Below are positions 1 to 10,393 of a DNA stretch of 64,000 nt, in pieces (position 1 is the first letter of the stretch; every line of letters begins with the position of its first letter). This DNA comes from Alteromonadaceae bacterium XY-R5. GTDB taxonomy: Bacteria; Pseudomonadota; Gammaproteobacteria; Enterobacterales; Alteromonadaceae. The notes beneath the pieces were generated by a model. It saw nothing but the letters and a program-made list of their open reading frames with translations, searched no databases and had not been told where the DNA came from. The position numbers were made by a program, and so were the translations under genes. The stretch is taken from assembly GCA_001660395.1 (NCBI GenBank), contig LXWE01000002.1, positions 930,001 to 994,000 of the forward strand, written 5' to 3'.

Positions 1-472
<472 letters not shown>

Positions 473-712
473 TCAACACGTAATAAGTTTTGAAATATAA
501 TTACAAAATTGTTGCCCAATTACCACCTTTACGCAATGTTTTTATTCTTTTTGTTGTTTAATTACAAGATTGTGAAAAATGTTGCGTGAGATTGGTCGTC
601 GGATCTTAAAAAATACGCGATAATGCAAACGTATTCAGTTTCGCCCTTTTCACGCTTTGTTCGATAATACGGCTTAACTTATCATTAACATCTTCACAGG
701 ATACCAAGTCGA

Positions 713-2911
713 ATGCCTTCTTCATTAATTGACAAGCTAGTCGACATACGTGGGATTGAATCCCATTACACGGATGCCTGGGGCAATCCGGCTGAAATTA
801 AAACAGAAAGTAAGCAAAAGCTTTTAAAAGCGATGGGTTATTCCATCGACAATGCCGATGCGATGCAACAGCAACTTGATACACTACTGCAGGACAAATG
901 GTCAGAACCGTTAAACCCTGTATTAGTGGTGCGTCAGGGGGATGAATGGTATCTGCCGGTGCGTTTCCCTATTTCTGCTGTTAACAATGCGTTAACTCTA
1001 TCCATCGTGACCGAGCAAGGTGAACAGCTACAGCAGCCTTTTACGCCAGCTGACGGTGAGTTAGTAAATGTAGCACATATTGAAGATGTTGAGTTTCAGG
1101 AATATGTTCTGCCATTAACTCAGGACTTACCGCTTGGTTATCATAATTTGGCGTTACAGGATCAAGACGGGAATGATGTCGCAGTGATGCGATTAATTGT
1201 TGCGCCAAAAGCTTGTTTCCATCCTGAACGAATCCTACAGGGCAACAAAATCTGGGGATTAAGCGTCCAGTTATATTGCATTCGCAGTGAAAAGAACTGG
1301 GGTATTGGAGACTTTTCCGATTTGGCCTACCTGGTAGCACAATCCGCAGCTCAAGGCGCAGATTTTATTGGGTTGAACCCCATTCATGCACTGTACCCGG
1401 CGAATCCGAAATCTTGCAGCCCATACGGACCATCCTCTCGCCGCTGGTTGAATATCGTTTATCTCGATGTAACAAATATTGACGGATACTCAGATGCGTC
1501 TGTCCAAACTTTGGTAAACAGCGATCAGTTTCAAACTGACCTGGAAAAAGCGCGCAGTGCTGATTGGGTAGATTATGAAACCGTTACATCGTTGAAACTG
1601 GCAGCGTTAAGTGCCGTTTTTGACGTATTTAACGCCAAGTATCTGAGCAAGAATACAAAGCAAAATAAAGCCTTCAAGGCGTTTGTTGCTGAAGGCGGTG
1701 AAAGCCTGGAAATGCTCGCGGTATATGACGCACTGCAAGAGCATCTCGCTGCAGAAGGCAAGCCTTCCTGGGGATGGCCTGTGTTTCCTGAGGAGTTCTC
1801 AGAGTTTCATAATCCTGCCGTAGAGGCATTTAAAACGTCTCATGCTGAGCGTATTAAGTTCTTCTTGTTCCTGCAATGGCAGGCCGCACTTCAATTGGAA
1901 GCCGTAAATCAGTTAGCACGTGATAAAGCCATGTGTATTGGTCTGTACCGTGATCTGGCAGTGGGTGTGAGTGAAGGCAGTGCAGAAATCTGGGGCAACA
2001 AAGACTTGTATATCACAGAAGCCAGTGTTGGCGCTCCACCTGATATATTGGGTCCTCTGGGGCAAAACTGGGGGCTGCCCCCAATGGATCCTGAAGAGCT
2101 GTATCAGCAAGCTTATCAGCCAATTATCGATTTGTTCGCCTCAAATATGCATGCGACGGGTGCATTGCGTATCGACCATGTTATGGCGTTATTACGTCTG
2201 TGGTGGGTGGTCAAAGGAGACAATGCTAAGAATGGTGGCTATGTTTATTATCCAGTTGATGATTTGCTCGGCATTTTGGCGCTGGAAAGCCATAGAAATC
2301 AAAGTCTTGTTATTGGCGAAGATTTAGGTACAGTACCAGAAGAGATCCGTGAGAAATTAGCTGAAAACGGCGTTTACTCATATCGGGTATTTTTCTTTGA
2401 GCAGGCTGAAGACGGTGGTTTCTTCTCTCCTGCCCATTATCCGATCCAGTCGATGGCAACATTGACGACCCATGATATGCCGACCCTGATTGGATATTGG
2501 CATTGTCTGGATCTCGAGTTAGGTAAAGACTTGGGCTTGTACCCAACGGAAGAAATTCTATCGACCCTGTACACCAGTCGTCACGAGAATAAGCAGGAGA
2601 TTTTGAACAGCCTGCACGGACATGGGTCTGTTTCTGGCGAAGTAGGGCGAGATGTTAATTACACCGGAATGAATCAAGCGCTAAATTTCGGGATGCAGAA
2701 ACATATGGCAAGCGGTTCCAGTGCCTTGTTAAGTCTGCAGCTAGAAGATTGGTTACAAATGGATAAACCTGTGAATGTGCCAGGCACATTCGATGAATAT
2801 CCTAACTGGCAACGTAAGCTAAGCCGCAATCTGGAACAGATTTTCACGGATCCAGAGATCAAGCAATTAGCCGGTGACCTGACTTCGTTAAGAAAACAGG
2901 CCAGCCGCTAA
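713..2911 (+). CDS. malQ: 4-alpha-glucanotransferase (amylomaltase)
   Basis: Cytosolic GH77 enzyme that transfers maltodextrin units between glucans, releasing glucose. The 732-residue length fits the long bacterial MalQ form with an extra N-terminal domain (about residues 1-170) before the barrel. The three GH77 acidic residues are readable: Asp488 in RIDHVM (nucleophile), Glu536 in GEDLGT (acid/base) and Asp588 in THDMPT. It opens a plus-strand run with glgB and glgX, so its likely role here is maltodextrin handling during glycogen turnover. A strong hairpin terminator follows the stop codon, so glgB may also have its own transcript or depend on read-through. Confidence 0.96.
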   Translation: MPSSLIDKLVDIRGIESHYTDAWGNPAEIKTESKQKLLKAMGYSIDNADAMQQQLDTLLQDKWSEPLNPVLVVRQGDEWYLPVRFPISAVNNALTLSIVTEQGEQLQQPFTPADGELVNVAHIEDVEFQEYVLPLTQDLPLGYHNLALQDQDGNDVAVMRLIVAPKACFHPERILQGNKIWGLSVQLYCIRSEKNWGIGDFSDLAYLVAQSAAQGADFIGLNPIHALYPANPKSCSPYGPSSRRWLNIVYLDVTNIDGYSDASVQTLVNSDQFQTDLEKARSADWVDYETVTSLKLAALSAVFDVFNAKYLSKNTKQNKAFKAFVAEGGESLEMLAVYDALQEHLAAEGKPSWGWPVFPEEFSEFHNPAVEAFKTSHAERIKFFLFLQWQAALQLEAVNQLARDKAMCIGLYRDLAVGVSEGSAEIWGNKDLYITEASVGAPPDILGPLGQNWGLPPMDPEELYQQAYQPIIDLFASNMHATGALRIDHVMALLRLWWVVKGDNAKNGGYVYYPVDDLLGILALESHRNQSLVIGEDLGTVPEEIREKLAENGVYSYRVFFFEQAEDGGFFSPAHYPIQSMATLTTHDMPTLIGYWHCLDLELGKDLGLYPTEEILSTLYTSRHENKQEILNSLHGHGSVSGEVGRDVNYTGMNQALNFGMQKHMASGSSALLSLQLEDWLQMDKPVNVPGTFDEYPNWQRKLSRNLEQIFTDPEIKQLAGDLTSLRKQASR

Positions 2912-2919
2912 GATCAGTA

Positions 2920-2956
2920 ACGCGACTTAAGATTGCCACTTAGGTCGCGTTTTTTT
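2920..2956 (+). terminator. Rho-independent terminator between malQ and glgB
   Basis: A 12-bp stem (2920-2931 with 2939-2950, one G-U pair) closes a 7-base loop and is followed by six T residues. It begins nine bases after the malQ stop codon and ends 18 bases before the chosen glgB start. Confidence 0.85.
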
Positions 2957-2974
2957 ATACAAGGCAAAATAAGT

Positions 2975-5164
2975 ATGCAGTTACAACAGTTTGTGGACGC
3001 TTCTTGTTCCAACCCTTTCGAAGTTCTTGGCCCTTCTTTCGATTCCAACCTGCGTAAGCAACATATTAATGTCTGGTTGCCTGGTGCGATAGCCGTAACC
3101 GTGCTGGATTATGCTCATCATTCGCCATTAGTTACACTGACCAAAGATGAAAAACATCCGTATTTTCATGGTGAATTCTCGACGGACAGTCAGGTGATTT
3201 ATCGCCTTAAAGTGACCTATCCAGAAGGCGAGACAGAAATCACAGACCCTTATCAGTTTGTGCAGGAAGCCTACCATGCGGTGCATTATGTGGATCATAA
3301 GCCTCAAAATGTCTATCAGCAGCTAGGTGCGCAGTTAGTGAGTGTCACACCTGAACATGGCGATGTGATTGAGGGAACGCGCTTTGCGGTATTTGCGCCA
3401 AACGCTCATGCAGTTTCGCTAATTGGTGATTTTAATTACTGGGATGCATCCTGTCTGCCGATGCAGCGCACCAGCCTCGGCTACTGGGTGCTATTCGTAC
3501 CTGGAATTAGGGCGGGAGCTCGATACAAATATCGGATTTTAGCCAATAATGGCCATGAGTTACCGCACAAAGCTGATCCTGTGGGTTTTTATGCCGAGCA
3601 ATACCCGTCCCATGCGTCGGTGGTTTATGATCATGCTGTTTACAAATGGCAAGATGCCAATTGGCAGAAAAAGCAGGCGAAGGCGAATAAATACAAACAG
3701 CCTATGAGCATTTACGAGGTGCATTTAGGTTCGTGGAAACGCCCGGACGCAAACGCGGATAAACGTTATCTAAGCTATGCAGAATTAGCGGATGATTTGC
3801 TCCCGTATGTTAAGGAAATGGGGTATACCCACCTTGAAGTATTACCCGTTTCGGAACATCCGTTTGACGGTTCATGGGGATATCAGCCGGTCGGACTCTT
3901 CGCGCCGACAAGCCGCTTTGGCAACCCAGACGAATTTAAAGCCTTTGTTGATGCCTGCCATCAGGCCAACATAGGGATTATTATAGATTGGGTACCGGCG
4001 CATTTTCCTGAGGACCCCCACGGCCTGGCGCGATTTGATGGCAGCTGTGTATACGAATATGAAGACCCGCGTCGTGGGTGGCATCCTGACTGGAATTCCT
4101 GTATTTACGATTTCGGTAAGGACACGGTACGTCAGTTTCTGGTCGCTAATGCCCTTTACTGGATTGATAAATTTCATGTCGATGGCTTACGGGTGGATGC
4201 GGTTGCGTCTATGTTGTACCTCGATTATTCGCGCAACGAAGGTGAATGGATCCCTAACGTAGACGGGGGGAATGAGAATTACGAAGCCATCAGCTTGTTG
4301 CAATGGATGAACAGTGAGGTATACGCACAGTTTCCACAGGCCATGACCATTGCCGAAGAATCGACGTCTTTCCCAGGCGTGTCACGACCTGTATCTGAAG
4401 GTGGTTTGGGCTTTGGGTTTAAATGGAATATGGGCTGGATGCATGATTCGCTTCATTACATTGCTAAAGATCCGGCTTATCGAACTTACCATCACAATGA
4501 AATTACCTTCAGTATGGTGTACTCCTTTACCGAGAATTTCATTTTGCCAATTTCCCACGATGAAGTCGTTCATGGCAAAGGGTCATTGTTATATAAAATG
4601 CCCGGAGATGAATGGCAACAGGCGGCAAATCATCGTTGTTACGCTGGTTTTATGTTTGCTCATCCGGGGAAAAAGCTAAATTTTATGGGGAATGAACTGG
4701 GCCAATCCTCCGAGTGGAACCATGATGGTTCGGTCGACTGGCATTTGTTGCAATACGATAAGCATGCTGGCATTCAGCGTCTGTATCGTCAGCTCAACCA
4801 GTTGTACACCCATACTCCGGCCTTGTATGAGACTGACCATGATGCAAAGGGTTTTGAATGGATAGACCATCAAAACGATCAACAGAGTATTTTGTCACTC
4901 GTACGCAAGTCAGCAAGCGGTAAACAAAAAGTGTATGCCATCAGTAATTTTACTCCGGTTCCCAGAGAAGGCTTTCGTATGGGCGTGCTAGACCCTGGAA
5001 AATACCGTGTGGTCTTAAATACAGACCATCGCGATTTTTGGGGGAGTGGTTTTGATATAGTTGCGCAAGCAGAAGCACAACAGGTAAGCTGGAATGGTCG
5101 TGATTGGTCAATAGAATTGACCTTGCCACCGTTAGCAACCCTTTTTATTTTGCATCAGGAATAA
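2975..5164 (+). CDS. glgB: 1,4-alpha-glucan branching enzyme
   Basis: Cytosolic GH13 enzyme that cuts alpha-1,4 chains and re-attaches them as alpha-1,6 branches in glycogen. The 729-residue protein has the N-terminal carbohydrate-binding modules of long GlgB proteins, then the barrel with Asp408 (GLRVDAV), Glu461 (AEEST) and the transition-state aspartate in SHDEVVHG; these are three residues on from the E. coli D405/E458 positions. I chose the ATG at 2975 because AAGG lies ten bases upstream and the N-terminus MQLQQFVDASCSNPFEVLG starts like other GlgB proteins. A longer reading from 2933 would begin inside the malQ terminator. Six bases separate it from glgX, suggesting translational coupling. 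Confidence 0.95.
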   Translation: MQLQQFVDASCSNPFEVLGPSFDSNLRKQHINVWLPGAIAVTVLDYAHHSPLVTLTKDEKHPYFHGEFSTDSQVIYRLKVTYPEGETEITDPYQFVQEAYHAVHYVDHKPQNVYQQLGAQLVSVTPEHGDVIEGTRFAVFAPNAHAVSLIGDFNYWDASCLPMQRTSLGYWVLFVPGIRAGARYKYRILANNGHELPHKADPVGFYAEQYPSHASVVYDHAVYKWQDANWQKKQAKANKYKQPMSIYEVHLGSWKRPDANADKRYLSYAELADDLLPYVKEMGYTHLEVLPVSEHPFDGSWGYQPVGLFAPTSRFGNPDEFKAFVDACHQANIGIIIDWVPAHFPEDPHGLARFDGSCVYEYEDPRRGWHPDWNSCIYDFGKDTVRQFLVANALYWIDKFHVDGLRVDAVASMLYLDYSRNEGEWIPNVDGGNENYEAISLLQWMNSEVYAQFPQAMTIAEESTSFPGVSRPVSEGGLGFGFKWNMGWMHDSLHYIAKDPAYRTYHHNEITFSMVYSFTENFILPISHDEVVHGKGSLLYKMPGDEWQQAANHRCYAGFMFAHPGKKLNFMGNELGQSSEWNHDGSVDWHLLQYDKHAGIQRLYRQLNQLYTHTPALYETDHDAKGFEWIDHQNDQQSILSLVRKSASGKQKVYAISNFTPVPREGFRMGVLDPGKYRVVLNTDHRDFWGSGFDIVAQAEAQQVSWNGRDWSIELTLPPLATLFILHQE

Positions 5165-5170
5165 GCCTAT

Positions 5171-7255
5171 ATGTCACCTCGCTACCAACTGAGTTCGGGT
5201 AAACCTCAGCCACTAGGTCCCTGTCCAGATGGTAGCGGCTGTAACTTTGCAATTCAGGTTCCGGATGCCAACAGTGTCATTCTGTGCTTATTCCATCCGG
5301 ATACAGAAGAAACCATCGCAGAAATACCATTAGAGGCCAAAACCGGTAAAGTCTGGCATGGCCATCTTACCGGTGTTTGGGCTGGCCAGTTGTATGGTTA
5401 TCGTATTGACGGTGAAAACTTACCCTACAGTGGCCGACAGTTTGATAAGCAAAAACTGCTAATCGATCCCTATGCCAAACAACTTAACCGCCCCGCGATC
5501 TGGAATGCCCGTCAATACGAAGGTGACAGCCAGTTTATGGTGCCCAAATGCGTGGTGACCGAGCGCACTAAAACCTTCTCAGAAAGCCATAATCATCCTG
5601 GTTATGAGCTGGACGAGTTAATCATTTATGAGGCGCATGTCCGAGGGTTAACAAAGTTGCATCCTGAGGTTCCTGAGCATTTACAGGGAACATATCTGGG
5701 CGTATGCCAGCCTGAGGTAATCGAACATCTTCAGCAACTCGGCATTACCGCAGTCCAGTTTATGCCGGTCATGGCATTTATGCCTGAGCCATTTATCTCA
5801 AATAAAAAATTAACGAACTATTGGGGATACAACCCCATTAGTTTTTTTGCACCGGATCCCCGTTACGCCTGTGAGAACCCCATCGCGGAGTTTAAAACCA
5901 TGGTGCGCTGTCTGCATAATGCCGGCATTGAAGTGATCCTTGACGTTGTGTTTAACCATACTGCCGAAGGTGGTGTAGGGGGGCCGACACTGTCGTTCAG
6001 AGGCTTGGATAACAGTGCGTTTTACCTGTTTGAACGCAACGAGTTCGGTGCCATTGATTACAGTCGATATGTGAATAATTCGGGCTGTGGTAATAGTGTT
6101 AATGTCGCTTTTCCATCGGTGATGAAACTGGTAATGGACGCGTTGCGTTACTGGGTTCAGGAAATGGGAGTCGATGGTTTCAGATTTGATTTGGCTGCCA
6201 GCCTGGGCCGCGACCCTCATGAGTTTTCAACACTGGCGGGATTTTTCCGTACCTTGCGCCAGGATCCTGTGATGCAGGATATTAAGCTCATTGCTGAGCC
6301 ATGGGATATTGGTCACGGTGGTTATCGACTCGGGCAGTTTCCTTCCAACTGGAGCGAATGCAACGATAAATATCGCGATACGGTGCGGGCGTTTTGGCGA
6401 GGCGATAAAGGACTGACCGGAGACTTCGCAACCCGTTTACTCGGATCCCGGGATGTGTTTCCGAAAAGCCAGCGCTCAATTCTATCTTCCGTGAATTTTA
6501 TCACTTATCACGACGGCTTTACGTTGCAGGATTTAGTCAGTTACGCGGAACGCCATAATGAAGCAAATGGCGAGCAAAACCGCGATGGCCATAGCCATAA
6601 TCTGTCCGCTAATTATGGCGTTGAAGGCGATACCCAGGACAATCATATCCTTTCCATTCGTGAACGCCAAAAACGCAATTTTTTCGCGACGCTGATGTTT
6701 TCTCAGGGGATTCCGCATGTTTTGGGTGGGGATGAATTAAGCCGCACTCAGCAAGGGAATAACAATGCCTATTGCCAGGATAACGAGATTAATTGGTATC
6801 AGTGGAAGCTGAATGAGCGCAAGCAGGATTTTCTTGATTTCTGTCGCTATTGTATTCAGTTGCGCAAAGACAGCAAACTATTGCGCCAGTTGTCTTTACC
6901 CGATGATCACTACAATCGTGGTTTTAACGTCGATAAAGTTCAGTGGTATCGTCCGGATGGATGTCGAAAGGTTGAAGATGACTGGCACGACTATGATAAC
7001 CAGGCTTTTGCAGTTGAACTAAAAGGCAGTAGCGATGTTCATCATGCGGATCATGAACACTGGTTGCTAATGTTTAACGCCAGTGATCACGAAATTAAAT
7101 TTAGTTTGCCATTGCAAGAATCTGGCAGTCAGTGGTCTTTGGTGCTGGATACCAGCCTGGCCAAAATTTCGCAATTACAATCCACTCGTGTTGCAAATAT
7201 GTATCTCCTAGCACAAAAAAGTTTGTGTGTGCTGAGATGTCACGCCGTTGCCTAA
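5171..7255 (+). CDS. glgX: Glycogen debranching enzyme (isoamylase type)
   Basis: Cytosolic GH13 debranching enzyme that hydrolyses alpha-1,6 branches left on glycogen after phosphorylase action. The 694 residues carry an N-terminal CBM48-like domain (about 10-110) and the barrel with Asp340 (FRFDLA), Glu376 (IAEPWD) and Asp448 (YHDGFT). Its ribosome site AGGAATAAG overlaps the end of glgB, six bases upstream, so the two opposing activities (branching and debranching) are probably made together. No glgA, glgC or glgP follows; those genes must lie elsewhere. Confidence 0.95.
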   Translation: MSPRYQLSSGKPQPLGPCPDGSGCNFAIQVPDANSVILCLFHPDTEETIAEIPLEAKTGKVWHGHLTGVWAGQLYGYRIDGENLPYSGRQFDKQKLLIDPYAKQLNRPAIWNARQYEGDSQFMVPKCVVTERTKTFSESHNHPGYELDELIIYEAHVRGLTKLHPEVPEHLQGTYLGVCQPEVIEHLQQLGITAVQFMPVMAFMPEPFISNKKLTNYWGYNPISFFAPDPRYACENPIAEFKTMVRCLHNAGIEVILDVVFNHTAEGGVGGPTLSFRGLDNSAFYLFERNEFGAIDYSRYVNNSGCGNSVNVAFPSVMKLVMDALRYWVQEMGVDGFRFDLAASLGRDPHEFSTLAGFFRTLRQDPVMQDIKLIAEPWDIGHGGYRLGQFPSNWSECNDKYRDTVRAFWRGDKGLTGDFATRLLGSRDVFPKSQRSILSSVNFITYHDGFTLQDLVSYAERHNEANGEQNRDGHSHNLSANYGVEGDTQDNHILSIRERQKRNFFATLMFSQGIPHVLGGDELSRTQQGNNNAYCQDNEINWYQWKLNERKQDFLDFCRYCIQLRKDSKLLRQLSLPDDHYNRGFNVDKVQWYRPDGCRKVEDDWHDYDNQAFAVELKGSSDVHHADHEHWLLMFNASDHEIKFSLPLQESGSQWSLVLDTSLAKISQLQSTRVANMYLLAQKSLCVLRCHAVA

Positions 7256-7469
7256 CTGGCGATTTTTGCGCGGATTTGAGCTGGAATTAAGCAGCCTCTG
7301 ATGCATTTATCATCAATCCTAACTTATTGAAAATTGACTAATTGGTCAATAATTCAAATCGTCATAAAAATCAAGAGAAAAGGCTTATCGCCCCTAGTTT
7401 AAGATGTCAGGAAGTGTATAATCCGCCTCCAACTGCAAAGCAGCCCCGGCAAAACAGTAGGATTAGTGA

Positions 7470-9002
7470 ATGACCAAAGAAAACTCATTGTGTGATATCG
7501 GCTTTATTGGCCTGGGTGTGATGGGTAAAAACCTGACGTTGAACCTGGCAGATAATGGTTACAAGATCGCGTGTTTCGATCTGGATCAGTCAAAAATAGA
7601 CGCCATTATCCAGCAAGACAATGAGGAAAGAGGTGACCAGCCTGCTCGTGTTGTAGCCTGTCGCTCTTATACCGAATTACTGAATAAATTATCTACCCCT
7701 CGTTTGATCATTTTGTCGGTACCTGCCGGTGAACCCGTTGATCATGTCAGTCGTCATCTTATCGATGCGGGTATTGGTGCTGATGATATCGTTGTAGATA
7801 CCGGCAATAGTTTGTGGACTGATTCTCTGGAACGTGAAGCACGCTACAAAGGCAAGTTTATCTTTTTCTCTACTGCCGTGTCAGGAGGCGAAGTCGGCGC
7901 CCGTTTTGGCCCATCGCTAATGCCGTCAGGCGATCCTTATGCCTGGACTCGTATTGAACCCGTTTGGAAGGCGGTTGCTGCCAAAGTCGATCCTCAGACT
8001 GGTAAGCCAATTGAATCATTTACGCCAGGTAAACCAGTTAAAGAAGGTGAACCGTGTGCGACATATATTGGTCCAGTTGGTGCTGGTCACTATGTAAAAA
8101 TGGTGCATAACGGTATCGAATACGCGGATATGCAGCTTATCTGTGAAGCCTACCAAATTATGCGTGATGGACTGGCGATGGAGCCAGCTGAAATCGCAGC
8201 AACATTCCGCGCGTGGAATCAGGGCTTGCTAAATAGCTATCTGATCGAAATCAGCGCAGAAGTGTTGGAAATGCAGGATGCAGAAACCGGTAAAGCTCTG
8301 GTTGATGTTATTCTGGACCGAGCTGGTCAAAAAGGTACTGGACTGTGGACTGCCGTTGGTGCTCTGCAAGTCGGTAGCCCGGCACAAACGATCACCCAGG
8401 CGGTATTTGCCCGTAGTATTTCCAGTCTTAAGAAAGAACGCGTTGCGGCAAGTCAGATTCTATCGGGTCCAGAGCGCAGCAGCTTAAACGATGCTGATAA
8501 GCAGGCCGCCATTGAAGCCTTACATGATGCGCTGTATTGCTCTAAGATCTGTGCCTACGCCCAGGGTTTTCAGTTAATGGACATGGCATCAAAAGAGCAG
8601 GGCTGGAAACTGGATTTCGCTGGTATTGCTAAAATTTGGCGTGCTGGCTGTATTATTCGTGCCTCATTCCTGCAATCGATTACTGAAGCTTATGAGCAAA
8701 ACGAAAGCCTGACTAACCTGTTGTTGGCGCCTTATTTTGCGGAGCAAATCACTAAGTATCAGGGTAACTGGCGTCGTGCAATTGCCAATGCCACGCTTAT
8801 GGGGATCCCGTGTGGCGGTTTCTCTTCCGCGCTAAACTATTACGATTCTTATCGAAGTGAAACCTTGCCGGCTAACCTTTTACAAGGCCAGCGTGATTAC
8901 TTCGGCGCGCATACTTATGAGCGTACTGATAAACCTGAAGGTAAGAAGTTCCATGTAGAGTGGAGTGTACCTGGCCGTCCCCAAGTCGCCATCAAACGCT
9001 AA
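7470..9002 (+). CDS. gnd: 6-phosphogluconate dehydrogenase, decarboxylating
   Basis: Pentose-phosphate enzyme converting 6-phosphogluconate to ribulose-5-phosphate and CO2 with NADP. The 510 residues begin with the cofactor fold GFIGLGVMGKNL, and the catalytic helix KMVHNGIEYADMQ and the sequence ILDRAGQKGTG are typical. It is longer than the roughly 470-residue E. coli enzyme. A TATAAT hexamer at 7417-7422 in the 214-bp upstream gap is a plausible -10, but the -35 is poor. AGGA lies upstream of the ATG. A strong terminator follows, so gnd is probably a separate unit from the glycogen genes. Confidence 0.96.
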   Translation: MTKENSLCDIGFIGLGVMGKNLTLNLADNGYKIACFDLDQSKIDAIIQQDNEERGDQPARVVACRSYTELLNKLSTPRLIILSVPAGEPVDHVSRHLIDAGIGADDIVVDTGNSLWTDSLEREARYKGKFIFFSTAVSGGEVGARFGPSLMPSGDPYAWTRIEPVWKAVAAKVDPQTGKPIESFTPGKPVKEGEPCATYIGPVGAGHYVKMVHNGIEYADMQLICEAYQIMRDGLAMEPAEIAATFRAWNQGLLNSYLIEISAEVLEMQDAETGKALVDVILDRAGQKGTGLWTAVGALQVGSPAQTITQAVFARSISSLKKERVAASQILSGPERSSLNDADKQAAIEALHDALYCSKICAYAQGFQLMDMASKEQGWKLDFAGIAKIWRAGCIIRASFLQSITEAYEQNESLTNLLLAPYFAEQITKYQGNWRRAIANATLMGIPCGGFSSALNYYDSYRSETLPANLLQGQRDYFGAHTYERTDKPEGKKFHVEWSVPGRPQVAIKR

Positions 9003-9032
9003 GTGCGGTTAATGTAGCTAGAAAATAGAAAG

Positions 9033-9057
9033 AGGCCGGTTTTAAACCGGCCTTTTT
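9033..9057 (+). terminator. Rho-independent terminator after gnd
   Basis: GC-rich stem AGGCCGG (9033-9039) pairs with CCGGCCT (9047-9053); a run of five T residues starts at 9053. The remaining sequence to 9285 shows no further gene. Confidence 0.9.
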
Positions 9058-9285
9058 GCTGTTTGATGAGAACATTTTTGTGCCCTGAGCAGGGGCAAAG
9101 GTTCTATTGCCTTAGGGTTGCTTATTTGAAAGCTGCGCAAGCAAGTTCCTCATTCGTTTTATTTTGCAGGCATTGATAATGAGAAAGGCCAGCGATTGAC
9201 GATTTTCACGTTCAATCCCACAGCAAAATAAGACGAAAACCAGAAATATCCTGAGTTTCCGTCGCCATACTGTGAAAGATAGGTG

Positions 9286-10224
9286 TTACTGAACGTTCAC
9301 TACATCGCCTAATCGCTCTTTCACCAGTAATTTTATCTCACTGGTCAGTTCTCTGAAAAATACTCGGCTAGGTGAGGTATTTCGCCACGCCAATGCATGT
9401 TGACGTTTTATCGGCATTTCAGCCAGTTCGCATACATGCAGGGCCTCAGGTTTGTGCAGTTCTGAATGGATGTAAAGACCGGGTAAAAACGCCACGCCCA
9501 TTCCCATCACCACCATCTGACGTAACGTATCTAAACTGGTGCCTTCATAGTCTCGTTGTAAATCTGCATCGAGAAGGGCACAGATTTCCTGTACCTGGTG
9601 ATGGAAGTGGTGAGTGTCTTGCAGCGTTAGCACCTTTTCGCCACGAATATCAGATGGCTGAACGAACGCCTGACCCGCTAGTCTGTGGTCGCTGGCGACT
9701 ACAAATTTTAATGGTTCGATGAACAGGGGTTCGACCACTAAGTGTGACGAAATAGTGGATGATGGCGACAGGATCAGATCGTACTCGCCGTTGATTAACC
9801 CTTGTTCCAGATGCTTGGGCGCATCTTCTCTTACGTAAAATTTTAATTTGGCATAGCGTTTGTGTAGCACCGGTAAAATATGGGGCAGCAAGTAAGGGCC
9901 AAGCGTTGGCGGAATACCCAGTCGATAGGTCGTTTGGGGCCCGTCAGCAAGGTCTCGCGCAGCTTCTTCTAATCGCATGCAGGCATGCAGGACATCTTCG
10001 GCGCTTTCGAGCAACGAGCGTCCCTGTGCCGAGAGCAAGGTACCACTGCGCGAGCGTTCGAAAAGCACAACGCCCATACTGTTTTCGAGCGCATTGATTT
10101 GACTGGTGAGAGTAGGCTGACTGATGCCTAATACCTGAGCTGCACGACGATAACTCAAATGCTTAGCCACTGTGACAAAGTATTTGAGCTGATTAAATGA
10201 AGGCAATTTAGTATTCAAAGACAT
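9286..10224 (-). CDS. LysR-family regulator, OxyR-like, with the peroxidatic cysteine replaced by His
   Basis: Transcription regulator with an N-terminal winged helix-turn-helix (about residues 8-67, YRRAAQVLGISQPTLTSQI) and a C-terminal effector domain. The effector region aligns with OxyR through TSLDTLRQMV, like OxyR TSLETLRNMV. In that alignment OxyR Cys208 corresponds to Cys215 here, but OxyR Cys199, the peroxide-sensing residue, corresponds to His206. It is therefore OxyR-like in fold but probably not a thiol peroxide sensor. It is divergent from carbonic anhydrase and SulP genes, so inorganic carbon status or a related signal is a reasonable guess for its input. A site of OxyR type lies in the shared upstream region. 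Confidence 0.85.
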   Translation of the reverse strand: MSLNTKLPSFNQLKYFVTVAKHLSYRRAAQVLGISQPTLTSQINALENSMGVVLFERSRSGTLLSAQGRSLLESAEDVLHACMRLEEAARDLADGPQTTYRLGIPPTLGPYLLPHILPVLHKRYAKLKFYVREDAPKHLEQGLINGEYDLILSPSSTISSHLVVEPLFIEPLKFVVASDHRLAGQAFVQPSDIRGEKVLTLQDTHHFHHQVQEICALLDADLQRDYEGTSLDTLRQMVVMGMGVAFLPGLYIHSELHKPEALHVCELAEMPIKRQHALAWRNTSPSRVFFRELTSEIKLLVKERLGDVVNVQ

Positions 10225-10269
10225 AGTGTTGTACGCCTACAGACCACGTTAAGTATGGTAATTAAATTT

Positions 10270-10288
10270 TGATAGCGATAATCTATCA
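10270..10288. promoter_or_regulatory. Palindrome of LysR/OxyR type (ATAG-N7-CTAT)
   Basis: TGATAG and CTATCA form perfect 6-bp arms around a 7-bp centre, containing the ATAG-N7-CTAT core that OxyR family members recognise. It lies 46 bp from the regulator start and 106 bp from the carbonic anhydrase start. It is a likely binding site for the neighbouring regulator. Only one dimer site of the four-part OxyR pattern is present. Confidence 0.55.
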
Positions 10289-10309
10289 CGAACTTGCATT
10301 TATTTCTAT

Positions 10310-10327
10310 GTGTCTATCAGTAGACAC
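10310..10327. repeat. Inverted repeat in the can leader
   Basis: GTGTCTA (10310-10316) and TAGACAC (10321-10327) are perfect 7-bp arms around TCAG. It could be a second operator or a leader hairpin for can; nothing decides between the two. Confidence 0.45.
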
Positions 10328-10393
10328 TCAATCTAATCCTGCCTTACAGGCAACTGATTTTTCCAATCAACTAACCGAACAGGAGCGATGATT

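Noticed and set aside
551-600. CRP-like half-site TGTGA upstream of malQ
   Set aside because: The second half does not match TCACA, so there is no supportable CRP site.
5810-6220. Open frame of 136 residues opposite glgX
   Set aside because: Antisense shadow over the glgX catalytic barrel; composition and lack of ribosome site argue against a gene.
9372-9722. Open frame of 116 residues opposite the LysR gene
   Set aside because: It is the antisense shadow of a clearly coding frame with a conserved domain.
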